Shown: positions 12,239 to 25,263, counted from the stretch's first letter. The stretch is 64,000 bases of DNA from Meta bourneti (GCA_933210815.1 OW119934.1:80468586-80532585); one strand, 5' to 3'. Numbers and translations: made by a program. Notes: generated by a model not told the origin, from the letters alone.

Positions 12239-14301
12239 TGACCACGAGTTATGCAAGTGATGTGCAGCATCTTCGGATAAAATGCCTTTAAGGAATTCTC
12301 CAGTTTTTAGCATATAGGCTGCATTATTGGTCACCAGCAGCCTAAGCGAGTGTATCATTTCTGTTCGACTGTTCTGACAATATGCAAAATATTCCCTCTG
12401 AAAAACCCTGTCAAGAGGAATTCCAGAAAAATCAATACACTTTTGACCTAGATCCTTTTTGCTCAGTTGTCATATTACATTTTTAGACATTTTCACCGAT
12501 TTCTTTTAAATACACAATGGCATTGGTTTTGACAATGATATTACAATGATATTGCATTAATTTGAATCATTCACAGGAACTTTTTTACATTAACCATGAA
12601 CATACATAAGAAAATTTAGCTAATAGTGTGTTTTGAGTTTTGGTTTTCTAATCAGCTGTTCGAATGGCTGATTGAAATTTAAGACTTATTTTTATATTCG
12701 ACAATTACTTTCACACAGCTTAGTATTTTTCTCTTTTACATTAGTTTAGTATATTTAGTCTTTTTTGGGAAAGAGAACACTTAGTTATACAATAAAACTA
12801 AACCACCATAGCAATATGCTTTTACACACGAAACTTTATAATTGGAAATTAGATTTTAAATTTTCTTTAGCCCAATTTTATAAAGTTTTATTAATTTCTC
12901 AAATTTTAAAAGTTTATGTTAGTTTGTTTTAGGGTCATTCCAAAGGCTTAATATCTTAGCAATCAAAACTGCTCAAAAACAAAGAAATACATTGCTTCTT
13001 TCTGTTGTGTTCAATGTATGCACTATCCATGATTAACTGGGCCAATTCCTACATGTTCTTTACTTTCGGTTTCTCCATTCGGTGAACAGAGTCAGTTTCA
13101 ATCACATTACTTTTGGCTAATAATTTAATTGCTAAATTTTGTTTTTTAAATATCACATTAAGGTGAAGCAGTTAAATATTGATCTATTTTGTGTAAACGA
13201 GGCACATGCCTGTAAAGACCGCTTATATATATTGGAAGGTCAGATTTTTTAAGTTTGATTGTTTTTGAAGTATTTTTTAGATAAAGAACTCTTTAAAATT
13301 TTCCTACAAGATTGGTAAGAGGATTTGAGTCTTTCCGTTTCTGACAAATATGGGTGGAATTGCTAGTCTTACTCTTAGATTACTAAATTATTGCCCTGAA
13401 ACTTATTTATTAAATAGTTCAATTAAAATAAAACTATTTTATTTAGCACTGCTTTTCAGCTTCTTTCTACAGAAGAAATGGTAAACTTTGTGATGTCTAA
13501 CATCTATTTTTTGTGCAACTATTTTAAGTAATCAGTAAGATCTAGATATGTATTCCAAGCTTACTGTTAGCTCTTCAATAATTCGAAGTTAATATAATCA
13601 AGTATTATACTTTTTAAAATATAAAAGATACATTACCCGCTTCCCACATGCTTGGAAAATAATAAATATGCCATCGTTAGTAAAATTCTTATCTCCTTGA
13701 ATCCAGCTAATCAAGAATGTCAATTTGAATATCAATCAGATTTATTTTCTTATTTTCCTCGGCACTAGCTTGAAAACTATAGGACTATAATTGCTTGCAT
13801 TTTTCTCCTTTAAAGACAATGCATCTACGAGTAACTAGATGCATATATTTTACTCTTTAATTTTAGATGTTCATAAAGCATAAATAGGAGTGCTAACTGC
13901 TGATATATGCATTGTAGCAATAGGGTGACATAAGATACATTTTAACAGGCGTACCGATTGTTTTGGTTATGTCCTGAAGTTTTCATATATTGAGTATGAA
14001 TAGCTTTGACAAAATTGGACAATAAGTTTATATTCTAGTTTCAAAACAATCTTTTTCTTGCATTTCATACAAATAGAGCTGATGCCACTGTTTATAAATT
14101 ATTTAAAGTTAGAATGTCCCTTCAGCCTAGGGCCCCTGTGTCCTTTGCATGAAGCCCCATATTGTGTTAGTCAAGGATTGTCAGTTTTTATTGCACTATT
14201 TCGGAATTCAATTAAAAAAACATGTTATTCTAGGGTCATATGTAATTGAATTGGATACATTTTAAGTTTAAGCAAATAATTCAAAATAAAATTAACCTTA
14301 C
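12239..14301. other. Intron DNA, nothing recognised
   Basis: AT-rich intron of the minus-strand gene. I see no domain, RNA or clear repeat boundary. Confidence 0.35.
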
Positions 14302-14433
14302 CTTTTCAAAGAGAGAAATTTTAAAATAAATTCAACATAGAAGTGAAAAAGCAAATCACAAACTGGATAATTCACAAGTTGAGGTTGATAGTCAAATCCA
14401 TGCTGACGAATACCACGATGGCAGAGACTTGAT
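14302..14433 (-). CDS. Exon of the unidentified minus-strand gene
   Basis: This 132-base exon lies between an acceptor (TTTCATTGTAG) and a consensus donor (AAAAG|GTAAGG). Its first base completes a codon begun in the previous exon and its last two bases (AG) are completed by the first base of the exon at 4118-4202. It has no stop in this frame. The peptide has a Cys-His-Arg-Gly-Ile-Arg start and a hydrophobic Leu-Leu-Phe-His-Phe-Tyr-Val-Glu-Phe-Ile-Leu-Lys-Phe-Leu helix near its end. The family is not recognised. Confidence 0.65.
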
Positions 14434-15077
14434 CTACAATGAAATATTACCTATGAACAAATGATGAAATGTTGGAAACAGAAAGAAAATTACTATATAC
14501 TAAATAAATTTCCAATCTATATATTATTCACTGATAACCCAATGTCAAAGATGACCCTAGAATACAAGGCACCTCCAAGCCAAAACAGTATCTGCCCCCA
14601 CCTCATCTTCAAAAACAAGCCAATTGGAAAAGAAATTATATTTTATCAAATTCTAATACACAAGTACAATATATAAAAACAAAAATTAAAATCTTGCTTT
14701 TGATGGTTTAATGCTAGCAAATCAATTATATAATCTTGTTAATGTCTAGTTTGTTGTGGATATCATTTTTAAAAGCAATAAAAGGTCAATGAGACATTTC
14801 TGGGAGATCTCAATTTGTATTTAATTTTTTTTTCTTTATTTGTATTTTCTGGGGTCTTATTTGTGTGTGTGTAAAAAATGACATTTTACCACTAGTTACA
14901 AATTCAGTTTTGTAATTTAATTGAGAAAACAGCCTGTATATGAATTAAAATCATGTGTATTAAAAGTGGCCTAAAAGTTCATGTTTTTTATACCAGCCCT
15001 CCTTGTCCAGTGTACAGCAGCAGGAAGACACCCCTCTTTATTCATGCTTGATTCATGGTACAGTAATTCAAAGCTAC
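14434..15077. other. Intron, nothing recognised
   Basis: AT-rich intron between two phase-compatible exons; no repeat boundary or RNA seen. Confidence 0.35.
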
Positions 15078-15395
15078 CTATTGATAGAGGATAATCTTGC
15101 CATCTTCATATGAAATTGCACACCAACTTCATAGTTTTCAATAGCAACAAGTCCATCCATGCGGATTACCTGACTTACTTTATACCAGTTCAGCACTCTC
15201 TTGTACCTGGGTTGCAATTTTAGGAACTTTCCAGGATGAAGTGCATTTCTGCAGATCTTTTCTTGCACACGTTGAAGAAAAATGGCAGTCAACTTAGGAA
15301 CTAACATAAGCAATACCTCGTACTCATACATTTTATCAAGCAGAGTATGATGTTCTTCACAAAATTGGTTAGCTCTTTCTTGCACAAGCCATTCT
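15078..15395 (-). CDS. 318-bp exon of the unidentified minus-strand gene (phase-symmetric)
   Basis: The minus strand is open for 105 full codons. The left boundary is ATAG|GTAGCT and the right is an acceptor-like TTTGCTAAG with a poor pyrimidine tract. The exon takes one base to finish the codon begun at 16502-16668 and ends with two bases (AG) that the 14302-14433 exon completes. It is a multiple of three and phase-symmetric, so skipping it would keep the frame. The peptide is mostly helical, with a basic stretch (Lys-Leu-Gln-Pro-Arg-Tyr-Lys-Arg-Val) in the middle. A retrocopied fragment is the alternative, but the matching phases on both sides argue for an exon. Confidence 0.6.
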
Positions 15396-15597
15396 CTTAG
15401 CAAATATTATTAGTGCACCTGTACCATTTTTATAGCTCAATGGACACATATCTGCTGCACATCATTGTGTTTATGTTAGGGTGTCCACTCACTATTGTCC
15501 ATACAGTGGACATTCTTCATTGAAAATGTATGTATATGTAACAATTTGATCCAAAGATAGAAAAGATATAGAAACTCCAATAATATTTTAGCATTCT

Positions 15598-15700
15598 TGC
15601 TGCACATATGTAGAAAACACCATTTTGTGTTGTCTGGGTCAGCTCCTCCTTCATGATACCCTGAGCTTCATCTTTAAACTTCCTTTACTTAATTATATAT
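15598..15700. repeat. Partial copy of the 2.4-3.0 kb foldback family
   Basis: TGTAGAAAACACCATTTTGTGTTGTCTGGGTCAG and the following CTTCCTTTACTT tail match the right arm of the foldback element at 2411-3022. No matching left arm is present. Confidence 0.6.
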
Positions 15701-16260
15701 GAAACGATACCTAAAAATAACCCCCTAAGTACAATTTTCACTACAGATCACCCCTTAGCGGTCCCCTTTTATCCCAGTCTTTGTCTCCCTATCTAAGTGG
15801 TCAATATCTTGCCTTTCACCTTTGAACTCAAGTCTCGTTAACTGGACCTCCCACGGACCTTGCAACTTCCTTTCACCTTTGAACTCAAGCCGCCTGGTTA
15901 ACTTAGACCTCCTGCTTTCAAATCGCCATATGTAAGATAACATTCCTCCTTCGTAAAACCACCGACTTCTACCAATGAACTTTCTTGTTAAATTCCCTGG
16001 TCCAATAATATTTTTCTTAATCCTAATCCCTCTAGCAAGATTTATGTAAACTATTTATTCTTTCACGAGCCTCTTGGGCTAAGGAGCCCTCAGAGCCGTT
16101 CCAAACTCCAAACCCTCAACAACCTCATGATGTAACTACTCACCTACTGAAATAAAGAATTGTTGTGGAATCTGCATTACACCCAATATCAATGGATCAT
16201 TCTCTCCGGGGTTGCCTTATACCACTCTCAACAGATCTTATAAGCCTGCAGTCGTGACAT
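15701..16260. repeat. GC-richer patch with a duplicated 20-mer, possible TE remnant
   Basis: CTTTCACCTTTGAACTCAAG occurs twice about 60-70 bp apart (near 15815 and 15870), with related flanks. The rest, with AATAAAG near 16154 and a GC-richer end, resembles retroelement LTR sequence, but I found no boundaries or partner copy. Confidence 0.3.
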
Positions 16261-16501
16261 TATGACATATATATATATGCAAACAAGTCAAATTTCATGC
16301 TGAAGAAAATGAATATTAATTTAGCTATAAATGTATAGAATTACATACCATTTACAGATCTGAACAACATTAAAATTTCTTTAATTTTAAAATCATTTTA
16401 AATATTTTCAAAAACTGATAATATGCTTCATATAGCTTTTATAAAACACGTAAAGTATTATATGTAAACAAAATATATAAATTAAATGAAAGATTACTAA
16501 C

Positions 16502-16668
16502 TCTATTAAGTGAACCAAGATCGACCACAAATCAGGAAAAATATTTCTTTGATCTAAAATAGCCATTTTATAATCGTATTCAAAATCAGGATTTTTCAAT
16601 GGAATGGCCACCAGAAGATTTTGTAAAAACACACCAACTTCATCTAATTTTGTAGTGCTACAGTTTTT
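16502..16668 (-). CDS. Exon of the unidentified minus-strand gene
   Basis: This 167-base exon lies between a good acceptor (ATTATTTTTCAG) and a GTTAGT donor. It starts in phase 0, as required by the exon at 21445-21600, and ends two bases into a codon. The peptide is leucine-rich, with an Asp-Glu-Val-Gly-Val-Phe-Leu-Gln-Asn-Leu-Leu stretch followed by an Asp-Leu-Trp-Ser-Ile-Leu helix, consistent with an alpha-helical repeat protein. The family is not recognised. Confidence 0.65.
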
Positions 16669-17317
16669 CTGAAAAATAATTCATATAGCTTTTCAATTCT
16701 AAGTATTTACTCTACAGCAGTTACAAATGTGCACAATGTATTTAACTTCAAAACAAGATCATTACAAAAATGCAGCAACTCAGATTTTTACCTTTTCAAA
16801 GTCATTGACATCATTCACAAGTTAAGCTTTGGGATATCTGCTGAAAAATCCTTGTTCCATTTTTGTGAAAATTTATTTGTGCTTTTTCCCCATCTTTGTG
16901 TCATTATCATTTTAAAAAAGCAAAAGTAATGTACTGTTTTCAAATTGTTTTAAATCCATATTTATACTGTTACCAATAAAGAAACTACTGCACTTGATAT
17001 AAAATGCAACTTAATGGAAATTTAGAATACTGTGATTTAGATCAAATTAACTGTTTTGCAATGTTACTATTTAACCGACAACATCAAGGGTTTATATCAA
17101 CCTGATAAATTATCACATGATATTTAAAAAAAAATGTATCATTGTTTTTGTTATGCAAAACATTCTTTTGTGAAGTTTATCCATCAAGTGCATGAAATAA
17201 TTTGTGAAAAAAAGTTTTGACTGTAAATTGTTACCCAATACATGGAGGAAATCGTTATCTTCTATATCTTTATCTAAATCTAATGCCCTTAGAGATATTC
17301 AAGATAGGAAATACTTT
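16669..17317. other. Intron DNA, nothing recognised
   Basis: AT-rich intron sequence up to the left end of the hAT element. Confidence 0.35.
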
Positions 17318-18299
17318 CAGAGACGTAACTAGGCCAGTTTCCACCTGGGGCAAGAACCTCGCCCTTGGCCCCCCCCCCACCGACCAACCAAACCCCTCCC
17401 CGACTTCTGATATCGCCCCACCACACAATAATTCCACTTGTCCAAATTTTTTTTGTTCAACTTAAATGGTAAATCCTTGATTTCAAAGGTAAATATATTA
17501 ATTTGCAGTAATTTCATTTTTAGTACAAGATAAAATACCTAATTAATTCTATTTCATTGACAAATAATGTAAGAGTAGCATGTTTGGTATATTCTTTCAC
17601 ACTTATAATCACTGCAAATGAAATGAAAAGGTTTTATCAAATGATATCGGGATATGTGTGGGCTGAATCAAAATCAACACTGTTGGTTTAGAATAGGATA
17701 TTTAATTATGATAAATACAGAGGCCGTTCGGACATTTTTTGAACGATTTTGATGAGATGTAAAAGAATTGTATGCTATGATATAGTTTTATTTTCGCAGC
17801 AGTTAAATAGTTAAAGTATAATTTATCGTCTGCTAACTCAGAGTTTTGTTTACTTTCAAAATGGCGCTTTTAAATAAGCAATGGATGGTAGGCTATGTGT
17901 TTCCGTTTTGATGGAAGTGTTCTAATATCTCCACAAAATGTTGTGATCAGGGCGGACACAGAGTGAAGAAATACATCCAAGGTTTTTAAAGGCTATCTAA
18001 TTTATTAACATTAATATAAATATATACAAAAATGAGCAGCCAAGCTCTACACATTTTATATTGCGTTCTGAGATCTTATTCAAGTTCTAGTAATGATTAC
18101 GCAAGCAATCGTATGCGGCGGAAAGAGAAGTTATGGCACCTAGCTTCAACCGCATAATAAACAAATCATTTGAAAGCAGAACTACGGCGCATATCTTTAA
18201 GCATTGTTTATATCTTTACCATAATTTATAGCTTATACAATATTTTTAACACTTATGTTTCCGCTCTTTCCGAAGAGAATTATGCTTATCAATTACTCA

Positions 18300-19215
18300 A
18301 AACGCTGTAATGGTTTTCGATATCTAAAGGCACGATAAGTAATATTATTAATGAGAAAGGAAAAATGTAAAAGTGGAAAAATACTTCCAAATACGTATCC
18401 AAATAAGAAAAGAATTTCTGAGAACATTTGTAAGGAAAAATCTTTAATTTTAAAAGAGGATCCGCCAAGTCAAAGGACTATTACAAAATCATTAAAATGT
18501 TCAGTTTCAACTGTAAATAAAATAATTAACACTGATTTGAATCTTAAAAAAGCCAAAAAAATACAATGTTCATCGTCTATCTCCACGACATATTGCAGAA
18601 CTCGCTGCAGAATTCTTTATGAGAAGCATTTAGCTGGAGAAAGATGGAAAAATGTTGTGACAATAGACTAGGCGTGGATGTATTTAAATGATTGCAATAA
18701 AAAAGAACAATTTATTATCATAAAAGAGGAGAAAAATCTTAAAACGTGGTTCAACTTGGTAACTTTAACGTGAGAACTTTCTCTAAGAGATTTATGATTG
18801 TTGCCGGTTTTGCATATAATGGAAAATTAAAAGTAAAAAGAGGGAAAAAATGCGAAAATCAACTCCCCCATATTATCAAGACCCTATTTTATCCCCAATA
18901 TTCAAAAAAGAAATACCATATCTTTACCCACAGTGCCAACAATCAATAGAACTGCATCAGGATAACGGAAGCAGCCGCACATCTAAATCCACTATTACAT
19001 TCTTGGAAAAAATGGAACAAGAAACTGGTATTAAGTCAATACCCTTTACTGATATTCCTGCTAAATCTCCAGATGTCTCACCATGGACTTTTGTGCTTTT
19101 AAAAAGAGTATTATGGAAACGTCAACCGAAAACCATTCAAGGATTTTGGAAAACTAAAACAAGAATTAGGAATAACAGATTTAACTCAAGTTATCATCTT
19201 GAGTATTATACTTAG
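18300..19215 (+). pseudogene. Tc1/mariner-type transposase, broken
   Basis: Plus-strand frames together show an N-terminal helix-turn-helix (Ser-Gln-Arg-Thr-Ile-Thr-Lys-Ser near 18465-18540), then Arg-Ile-Leu-Tyr-Glu-Lys-His-Leu and Trp-Lys-Asn-Val-Val-Thr-Ile-Asp ending at 18668. The first catalytic Asp is followed at once by a TAG (18669-18671). A His-x-Asp-Asn-Gly motif near 18955 and a Ser-Pro-Asp-Val-Ser-Pro motif near 19070 supply the later catalytic positions in another frame. The stop and at least two frameshifts make it dead. Its own inverted repeats were not found. Confidence 0.75.
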
Positions 19216-19391
19216 ACATTTTACACAATCTCTTAATCTATTGACAAAATGTGAAAAAAATTCATCTAAACACAGAAAGATTGAACTAAAACTTTACGGG
19301 CTTTTTCGGCTGGAAACACTTTTACAATGTCCTCAAAAGATAGCTTTGAAGCTAACTTGTGCTTTATTGATATGATGCTTAGGTTGGTTAG

Positions 19392-19821
19392 TCACTGTTG
19401 TCCTGTTAAGTTTCTGAGGTAATTTTTTATGATCTTTAGTTTGCTGAAACTCCTTTCATTTGAGGCAACTGAGACTGGTATTGTAAGAAAAATTCTCAAC
19501 GCTGTCGTTATATTGGTGGATTCGTCTTCAAGTCCGTTCTTGTATATTAACGTCAGAAGACCTGATGGTGTAGCCGTTTTCTTATTAGGGCTTAAATCCA
19601 AGGCATGATACCTAACTCTCCACTTCTATCGCCAGCTAGTCCCTGTCTAAGTCTTCTTTATATGTGGTAGCTAACTCAAGTGCCTGGTTCTTCAATTCTT
19701 CTCCATTCATTGTTTCAAACCGAGCTCCATTGAGGAAACCAAATAAACTATTCATGTTTTGAATGACTTGAAACCTTTGCCTCAGTTCATTCAGAATCCG
19801 ATCTATTATTTGTATAATCAA
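19392..19821 (-). pseudogene. hAT transposase (dimerisation domain) fragments
   Basis: The minus-strand frame at 19392-19601 contains Val-Ala-Ser-Asn-Glu-Arg-Ser-Phe-Ser-Lys-Leu-Lys-Ile-Ile-Lys-Asn-Tyr-Leu-Arg, the C-terminal dimerisation motif of hAT transposases (ZMYM1-like group). The frame at 19636-19821, upstream in the same direction, has a matching Arg-Phe-x10-Leu-Phe-Gly-Phe-Leu helix. The two are separated by a stop or frameshift and the rest of the gene is missing. They belong to the hAT element at 17318-20125. Confidence 0.75.
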
Positions 19822-20133
19822 TAATCTGAACTTTTTTCATCTGAGAATTCATAGCTTTCAACTTCGCTCTTCTCATCAAACATCTGCTTCTTCCTCCGTA
19901 CTTCTTTAAAATGAGGATCTAGGTTAAGCTTTCCTGCTATTTCTTCACACATTCTGCATTTAGCTTCTTTTATAGTTTTTGGCTTTTGAAGTCTACTAAT
20001 AAGTCCTCTTCATTTTTTATCCATACCTAAATATCTATAGTAAAAAATACTCGGCCAATTTAGTGCCCTCCCCCCAAATCCGGCGCTCGGGGCACATGCC
20101 CCGTCTGCCCCCAGTTACATCTCTGAATACTTC

Positions 20134-21444
20134 ATACAAGAGTATTTTTGTAACTCTATTGTTTATTGATTATATGTATACTTGTAATATTTATCCCTCA
20201 TGTTGAAATGGAAGACAGGTCATAACCAAAAATATTAAAACCCAAGACGTTTGGGGCCCGCGAACTTTGCACCTCTTCTAATAAAGGGTTAAAACTGAAT
20301 AGATGAGATTGAATCCCCTGCATATTTGGTTACTTGTACCTTTCTAATATTTAGCCCTCACATATGGGGGTCCCAGACCTATAGGACTTTGCATGCCTGG
20401 TATAGGTGTTTTTTATTTATTATTATTTTATTTAACACTTATTTGGTTACTCATCGAGAATGTTTTAATATTCCCCTCCCATTTTAGAGGATCCAAGCGG
20501 TTTGAGTTCCTAGAAGTTGGTACTCATGTTGGGTTACCAGACATACGGAATTTGCGTGTTGTCCAGATATTCCACCTGGAATTATAAATTGTCCTGATTT
20601 TTCAGAGAAATCAATTCAAATACAAATGTTTTTTCTGTGTTATTTCTTGTTTAATATCTATTTGACCATTTCAGTGTAAAAGCTTTTTAATCAATGTCCT
20701 ATCAATTGAGTTTAATTTGTCTGGACTTTACCTGAAATGTCAGGAATTATAAAGTTTGCCAGAAAATTTCATTTTTAGGTCTCCCCATGGGACACATTGA
20801 ACAATTGTTGTTGTAATATGTAATATTTACTTACATTGTTAAAGTAATTTTTATATCATTCCTGATAATTATCATAGCCCTTGCCCTCCATAGGTGAAAA
20901 TTTCACCATAAAAAAATCTCCATCGTAGTTACAAATAGCACAAACCTTTTAATATACCAAACATTTTAACATACCAATATTTTTGTCTTTCATGAAATTT
21001 TAAAATGTTTGTGAGCTTTTTGAAAAACCTGTATTTATACAGGACCTTCAAAGACATTGTGGATCCCTAAAGGGATGATGCTATGATTTTAAAATGTCTG
21101 AAAAATACTGCTAAACTATGTTCAGGGATGCAAAAGGCAAGGTTTTATCATTAAAACAAGTGTAAAATTCGGCTAAATTATATGTAGAAAAGCTGCAATG
21201 TCTTTGAAGCATTTAACAGTATAATGCAAATAAAAAAGAAATACTACTTATGAAATCCACTAATATGAGATTATAAAGAGAAATATGAATTTTAGATGTC
21301 TTTCCCAAATGCAGAAGATATTTTAGAAATTCAAGTAGGTCACAAAAATTATTTTTAAGCTTACAAGGCCTACTGAAGGTATAAAATAGTTAGGTAATTT
21401 GTTTAGTTTTTAAAACTTATTCCAGTACGAAATTTTCATATTAC
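20134..21444. other. Intron DNA, nothing recognised
   Basis: No gene or clear repeat is visible in this AT-rich intron segment. Confidence 0.35.
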
Positions 21445-21600
21445 CATTAACAACTCAAATATAAGCAGGTTTACAGTTGAAGGAGCTGGAAGTATAGCAG
21501 TACATGTATCTATGATATATTGTAAAGCATCTCCAAATCCAGAATCAGATAGCGAAGTCTCGGATAATGATGTCAAACTCTCATTCAAAACTTCAGTAAT
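21445..21600 (-). CDS. Second coding exon of the unidentified minus-strand gene
   Basis: This 156-base exon (52 codons, phase 0 at both ends) lies between an acceptor (AAATATTTTTAG in context) and the donor ATG|GTAATA. The peptide has a Ser-rich start (Leu-Thr-Ser-Leu-Ser-Glu-Thr-Ser-Leu-Ser-Asp-Ser), then a helical stretch with Ile-Ile-Asp-Thr-Cys, and ends in a hydrophobic helix. It joins in frame to the start exon at 28619-28642 and to 16502-16668. The function is unknown. Confidence 0.65.
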
Positions 21601-24600
21601 CTAAAAATATAAAAATAAATTATCATGTAAATTAACACTAAATCAAAATAACAGTTGATCAGATCAGTGGTTCTCAATTTAATCACTCAAAGGAATACTA
21701 AGTCACAATAAATACTCAAACATTTACAAACTCATACTAAAACATTAAAAATAGGCCCCACACATTACACTGAAACTACACTACTTGCACTATTTTTGTC
21801 ACTTTATGTTTATTGCCAACAAATTCACATAAATGCTTTTTATTGATGTACAATTTATATATTGTGGCAATAAATATTTTTTGACTACACTTGACGAAGG
21901 CTTTTCGGTCTGCAATTTCGTGACAGCATTGGATGATCCTTAAAATGGTATTGACTGTACAGAAATGTATTGTGATACAAGCTATTTGTGCCATACAAGT
22001 GAAAATATTCAGAAACCTTAGGCAAAGACGTAATTAAGATTTTTTAGGACCTAGAGCAAATGCACTGATACTGCCCTCTATCCAAAACAAAATTTCTGCA
22101 TTTAAAATGATGAGTCATTTTTAAATAGGAAAATTACACAAATTACTGCCATATATGTTAATAAAGAACTGTTCATAATATTAATAATTTATTTCAATTT
22201 TTATTAACTGCTAAAAAACTAGATGCTACGCTAAAGCTTTGTTAACTGCTCCTATTAATGGGTATGATAGACAGAAGTACAAGAGGCGCTCATCTTGTTT
22301 TGTGCTCTCCAGACATTTGTAAGATTGTTTTAGCTTTCTATCTTCTCTTTTCTGAATAATATAATTGCAGGGGTTACATAAAAGGATGGCTTGACTTTAA
22401 ATTAAACATTGTACTCTCAAGATTGAATACATTCATTTCATACGCAGAGCACTGGACAATACTGTGACAAGGACAAAATTGAGCCTAAAATAATAAGTTA
22501 TTTTCCAAGACAGACCACAAAAACTTAAAATAAATATTTTCAAAATTCTTCCTTTAGACATTTGCACATGCGGCTGCCACCCCCTGCGGAGCCCTTAGCT
22601 ACACCTCAGCTTAGGAGTCAAAAATGACGATTGGGTCTTGAAATTCGTAGGCAAAACAAAATTTAAAGGTATAAAATATAACTGACAACAGCTAATTAAA
22701 CTTTGTGACTACACATTATAGAAAAAATGAGCTAGTACTAAATCTCCCAGGACCCTGTACAAATGTCCCATTGATCCCCTAAGCAGTGCAATCACTAGGA
22801 CCTTTAGTTTGGAGGCCTTGAAATAAAAAATTGTAAGTAAAAAGAAGTTTACTTGGCCATAAACAATATTTTCATTTTACAGTATTGTCACGAAGGAGAG
22901 AAGTTGAATAATTTTTCAAACAGCATCATGAATTAATTTTACAAGCATTCCTCAAGAAAACTTGTTTCGGAAAGTAAGTTAAGCAATAAATAATGTGAAT
23001 ATGAAACAATAGTGAAAAACAAAACCTATAATTCCCCTTTCCACTTAGGAAAGACATGAAACTGCAACTTGGTCTACCAAAAAGTACTTCATGGTGGAAT
23101 TGGGTAAGGTGGCTATATATACTATTGGTTGGTTGTTAGAGGGTTTTATGGCACAAGGGCCACATTCGGCCAAACACAAGAGACAACTTCAAGTGAAAAA
23201 TGTTACGAGAAAAAAGAGATACCTAAAGATGTGCAATTAGGGCTTTTTATACTATTGAATTGTAAATTAATTTTTGCAGTGGTGACTAGGTTCACCATAA
23301 TACTCCTACAGAATTTATCAGTGGTTGAATTTTATAGATGCAACTAGTTGAAAGGTTGCCAACTGTACGAGATAGTGAGCTGTATTAAGATCACTAATGT
23401 ACATACTTCCCTATACATGTTCATGGGCCATCCATCAAAGAAGGCACTGAATCAGGAGAGCGCCATCTGGAATTTTTCAGAAGCGCCATCTAGCTTGTTT
23501 TTGAAAGTACATGTTACGAGATGATGTGTTTATAATCATGTCTGGGTCACCAAATTGGAAAGATGCAAGGAAGACAGTCAAACATTGTCAACCAAAAAGT
23601 ACTTCATGGTGAAGTTAGGTTACACAGTGTGGCGAACCTAGCTACCACAACAAAAATGAACTTACAATGCAATAGTATATATAGCAGTGTAACCCAACTC
23701 AGTCATGAAGAACTTTTGGGTATACAAAGTTGCAATTTCACACCAGCTCATTAAATTGGTGACTGATGAATTGAATATGCAAATTTTATAAAAAATCCTT
23801 CGATGGATGGTCCATGATGAGTAGTTGAATTGTCTATGTGATCACTTTCAACAACTGTCTGAGGCTTTGTGATAGCAGACACTGCTCATTTTCCTATCAC
23901 TGCTTCACTACATTCATTGCTGCTCAGTCTTCTCTTCACAAGGTGATACTCGGTTGCTAAAGGCAACAAAGAACAATTATGATCGCAAACTTAAAATTGC
24001 TTGACAGCTCTCAGTCCCATGCAAATGGTAATGATTCAACTAGTGGTGACATCTATCGAATTCGGCTACCACTAAATTCTGGATGGGGAGTATTGTGGCA
24101 AACCTAGTTACCACTACAAAAAGTAACGTACGATACAATAGTATATATAGCAGTATAACCCACCCCTACATGAAGTACGTTTAGGTAGACAAAGTTGCAC
24201 TGTTACATACCAGCTCACTAAAACTGCTTTATTGTGTTAATTTTTGTAGTGGTGGCTATGTTGACACCACTTACAGAATTGGTAAGAGGAATGCTAATTT
24301 GAGACAGGCTTGCCCGATGTGGGCCCTGTATGCATTACATATCCATAAAACAAGCCTTAATTTTTAATTAGGTAATGACAAACATGCCAGCAAAATTTTG
24401 CAAAACTTTGAAAATCTAATGAAGTTATTGATGTAAAATTTTAAGATTTGGCATTACTTTAAATTTATTTAATATTGCGTAACCTCCATTATATCGCTCT
24501 TTTTTACATGTCTGCCGATGAATTTTTGGTTTGCGAACACTTGATCTGTCTTTTTAGAATTTGGAATTCAAAGGTCACTTGCTACAAGCAGTTTTCTTAA

Positions 24601-25263
24601 TCTGAATTGATAAAAACGATTTGGATGTTTCAAAAATGCATATGAAAAGAATTAGTTTTCAAAAATATTCTACTGCATTTAGTATTGTTTTCAATGGTTT
24701 AACCATCGATTTTGGGTTTAACTTAAAGTAACAAACTCCTGCATTGAGATGTTTTGGATCTTCCTGTATTGACCTTCTATTTTTTCAGTATATTTCATTA
24801 ACAATCAAGATTATGAAGTTCATAAATATTATTCCCACCAAATTCATTTCAATTCGTTGATGACAGTTGATTTAGAGGTACCCATCCAGAAATGTTGAAA
24901 AATTACCTGTAATTATCGAAAAAAAGTTTAGCGTACACTAATCGATAGCAAAACATCCATATCGGGATTGTAAACAGTAAGTATAGAACAAAATTGATTT
25001 CATATTTTCAGTGATTTAAGAAACAAAAAAGTTGATGTGCGAAACCCCAACAAGATCTTAGGCTTTGTTTTATGCATCCCAGACTCAAATGCCCATACTG
25101 AAAGTTTATCACTGATGATTAATAAATGGACTGATCGGAGAAATCAAAGAAGCTCAAAACTAATAGTCAAAGCAAATTATAGCAATTGACAAGAGTTGTT
25201 GAGTTTTTGAGATTCGTACAAGACAAAAATGTTCAGCTCTGCATATCAGTGAACAAATATATA
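21601..25263. other. Long intron segment with fragments of two repeat families
   Basis: No host exon was found. It contains the start of a hAT-like repeat at about 21665 (CAGTGGTTCTCAA), a SINE-tail fragment at 23120-23210 (GGGTTTTATGGCACAAGGGCC) and the repeat copies at 23040-24260 listed separately. Confidence 0.4.
23040..24260. repeat. Dispersed inverted-repeat family (AAAAGTACTTCATGGTG)
   Basis: Related blocks occur at 23070-23120, 23546-23750 and 24090-24260, and in reverse orientation at 28265-28480. Shared words include CCAAAAAGTACTTCATGGTG, CAATAGTATATATAGCAGT and GTGGCGAACCTAGCTACCAC. The block at 23546-23640 is nearly the reverse complement of 28390-28475. This looks like copies of a non-autonomous DNA element; exact ends are unclear. 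Confidence 0.55.

Larger units (their letters stand above)
17318..20125 (-). mobile_element. hAT element (2.8 kb) with near-perfect 8-bp duplications
   Basis: The left end CAGAGACGTAACTAGG faces a right end reading CCCAGTTACATCTCTG. The flanks are AATACTTT (17310-17317) and AATACTTC (20126-20133), a duplication matching at 7 of 8 bases. GC-rich subterminal blocks of C/G runs lie inside both ends. The minus strand keeps hAT transposase fragments at 19392-19821, and a plus-strand mariner remnant sits inside. The element is in an intron of the minus-strand gene and is no longer coding-competent. Confidence 0.8.

Noticed and set aside
4118..16668. Naming the minus-strand gene BROMI/TBC1D32-like
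   Set aside because: The helical character and length are suggestive only. I could not match any motif I trust.
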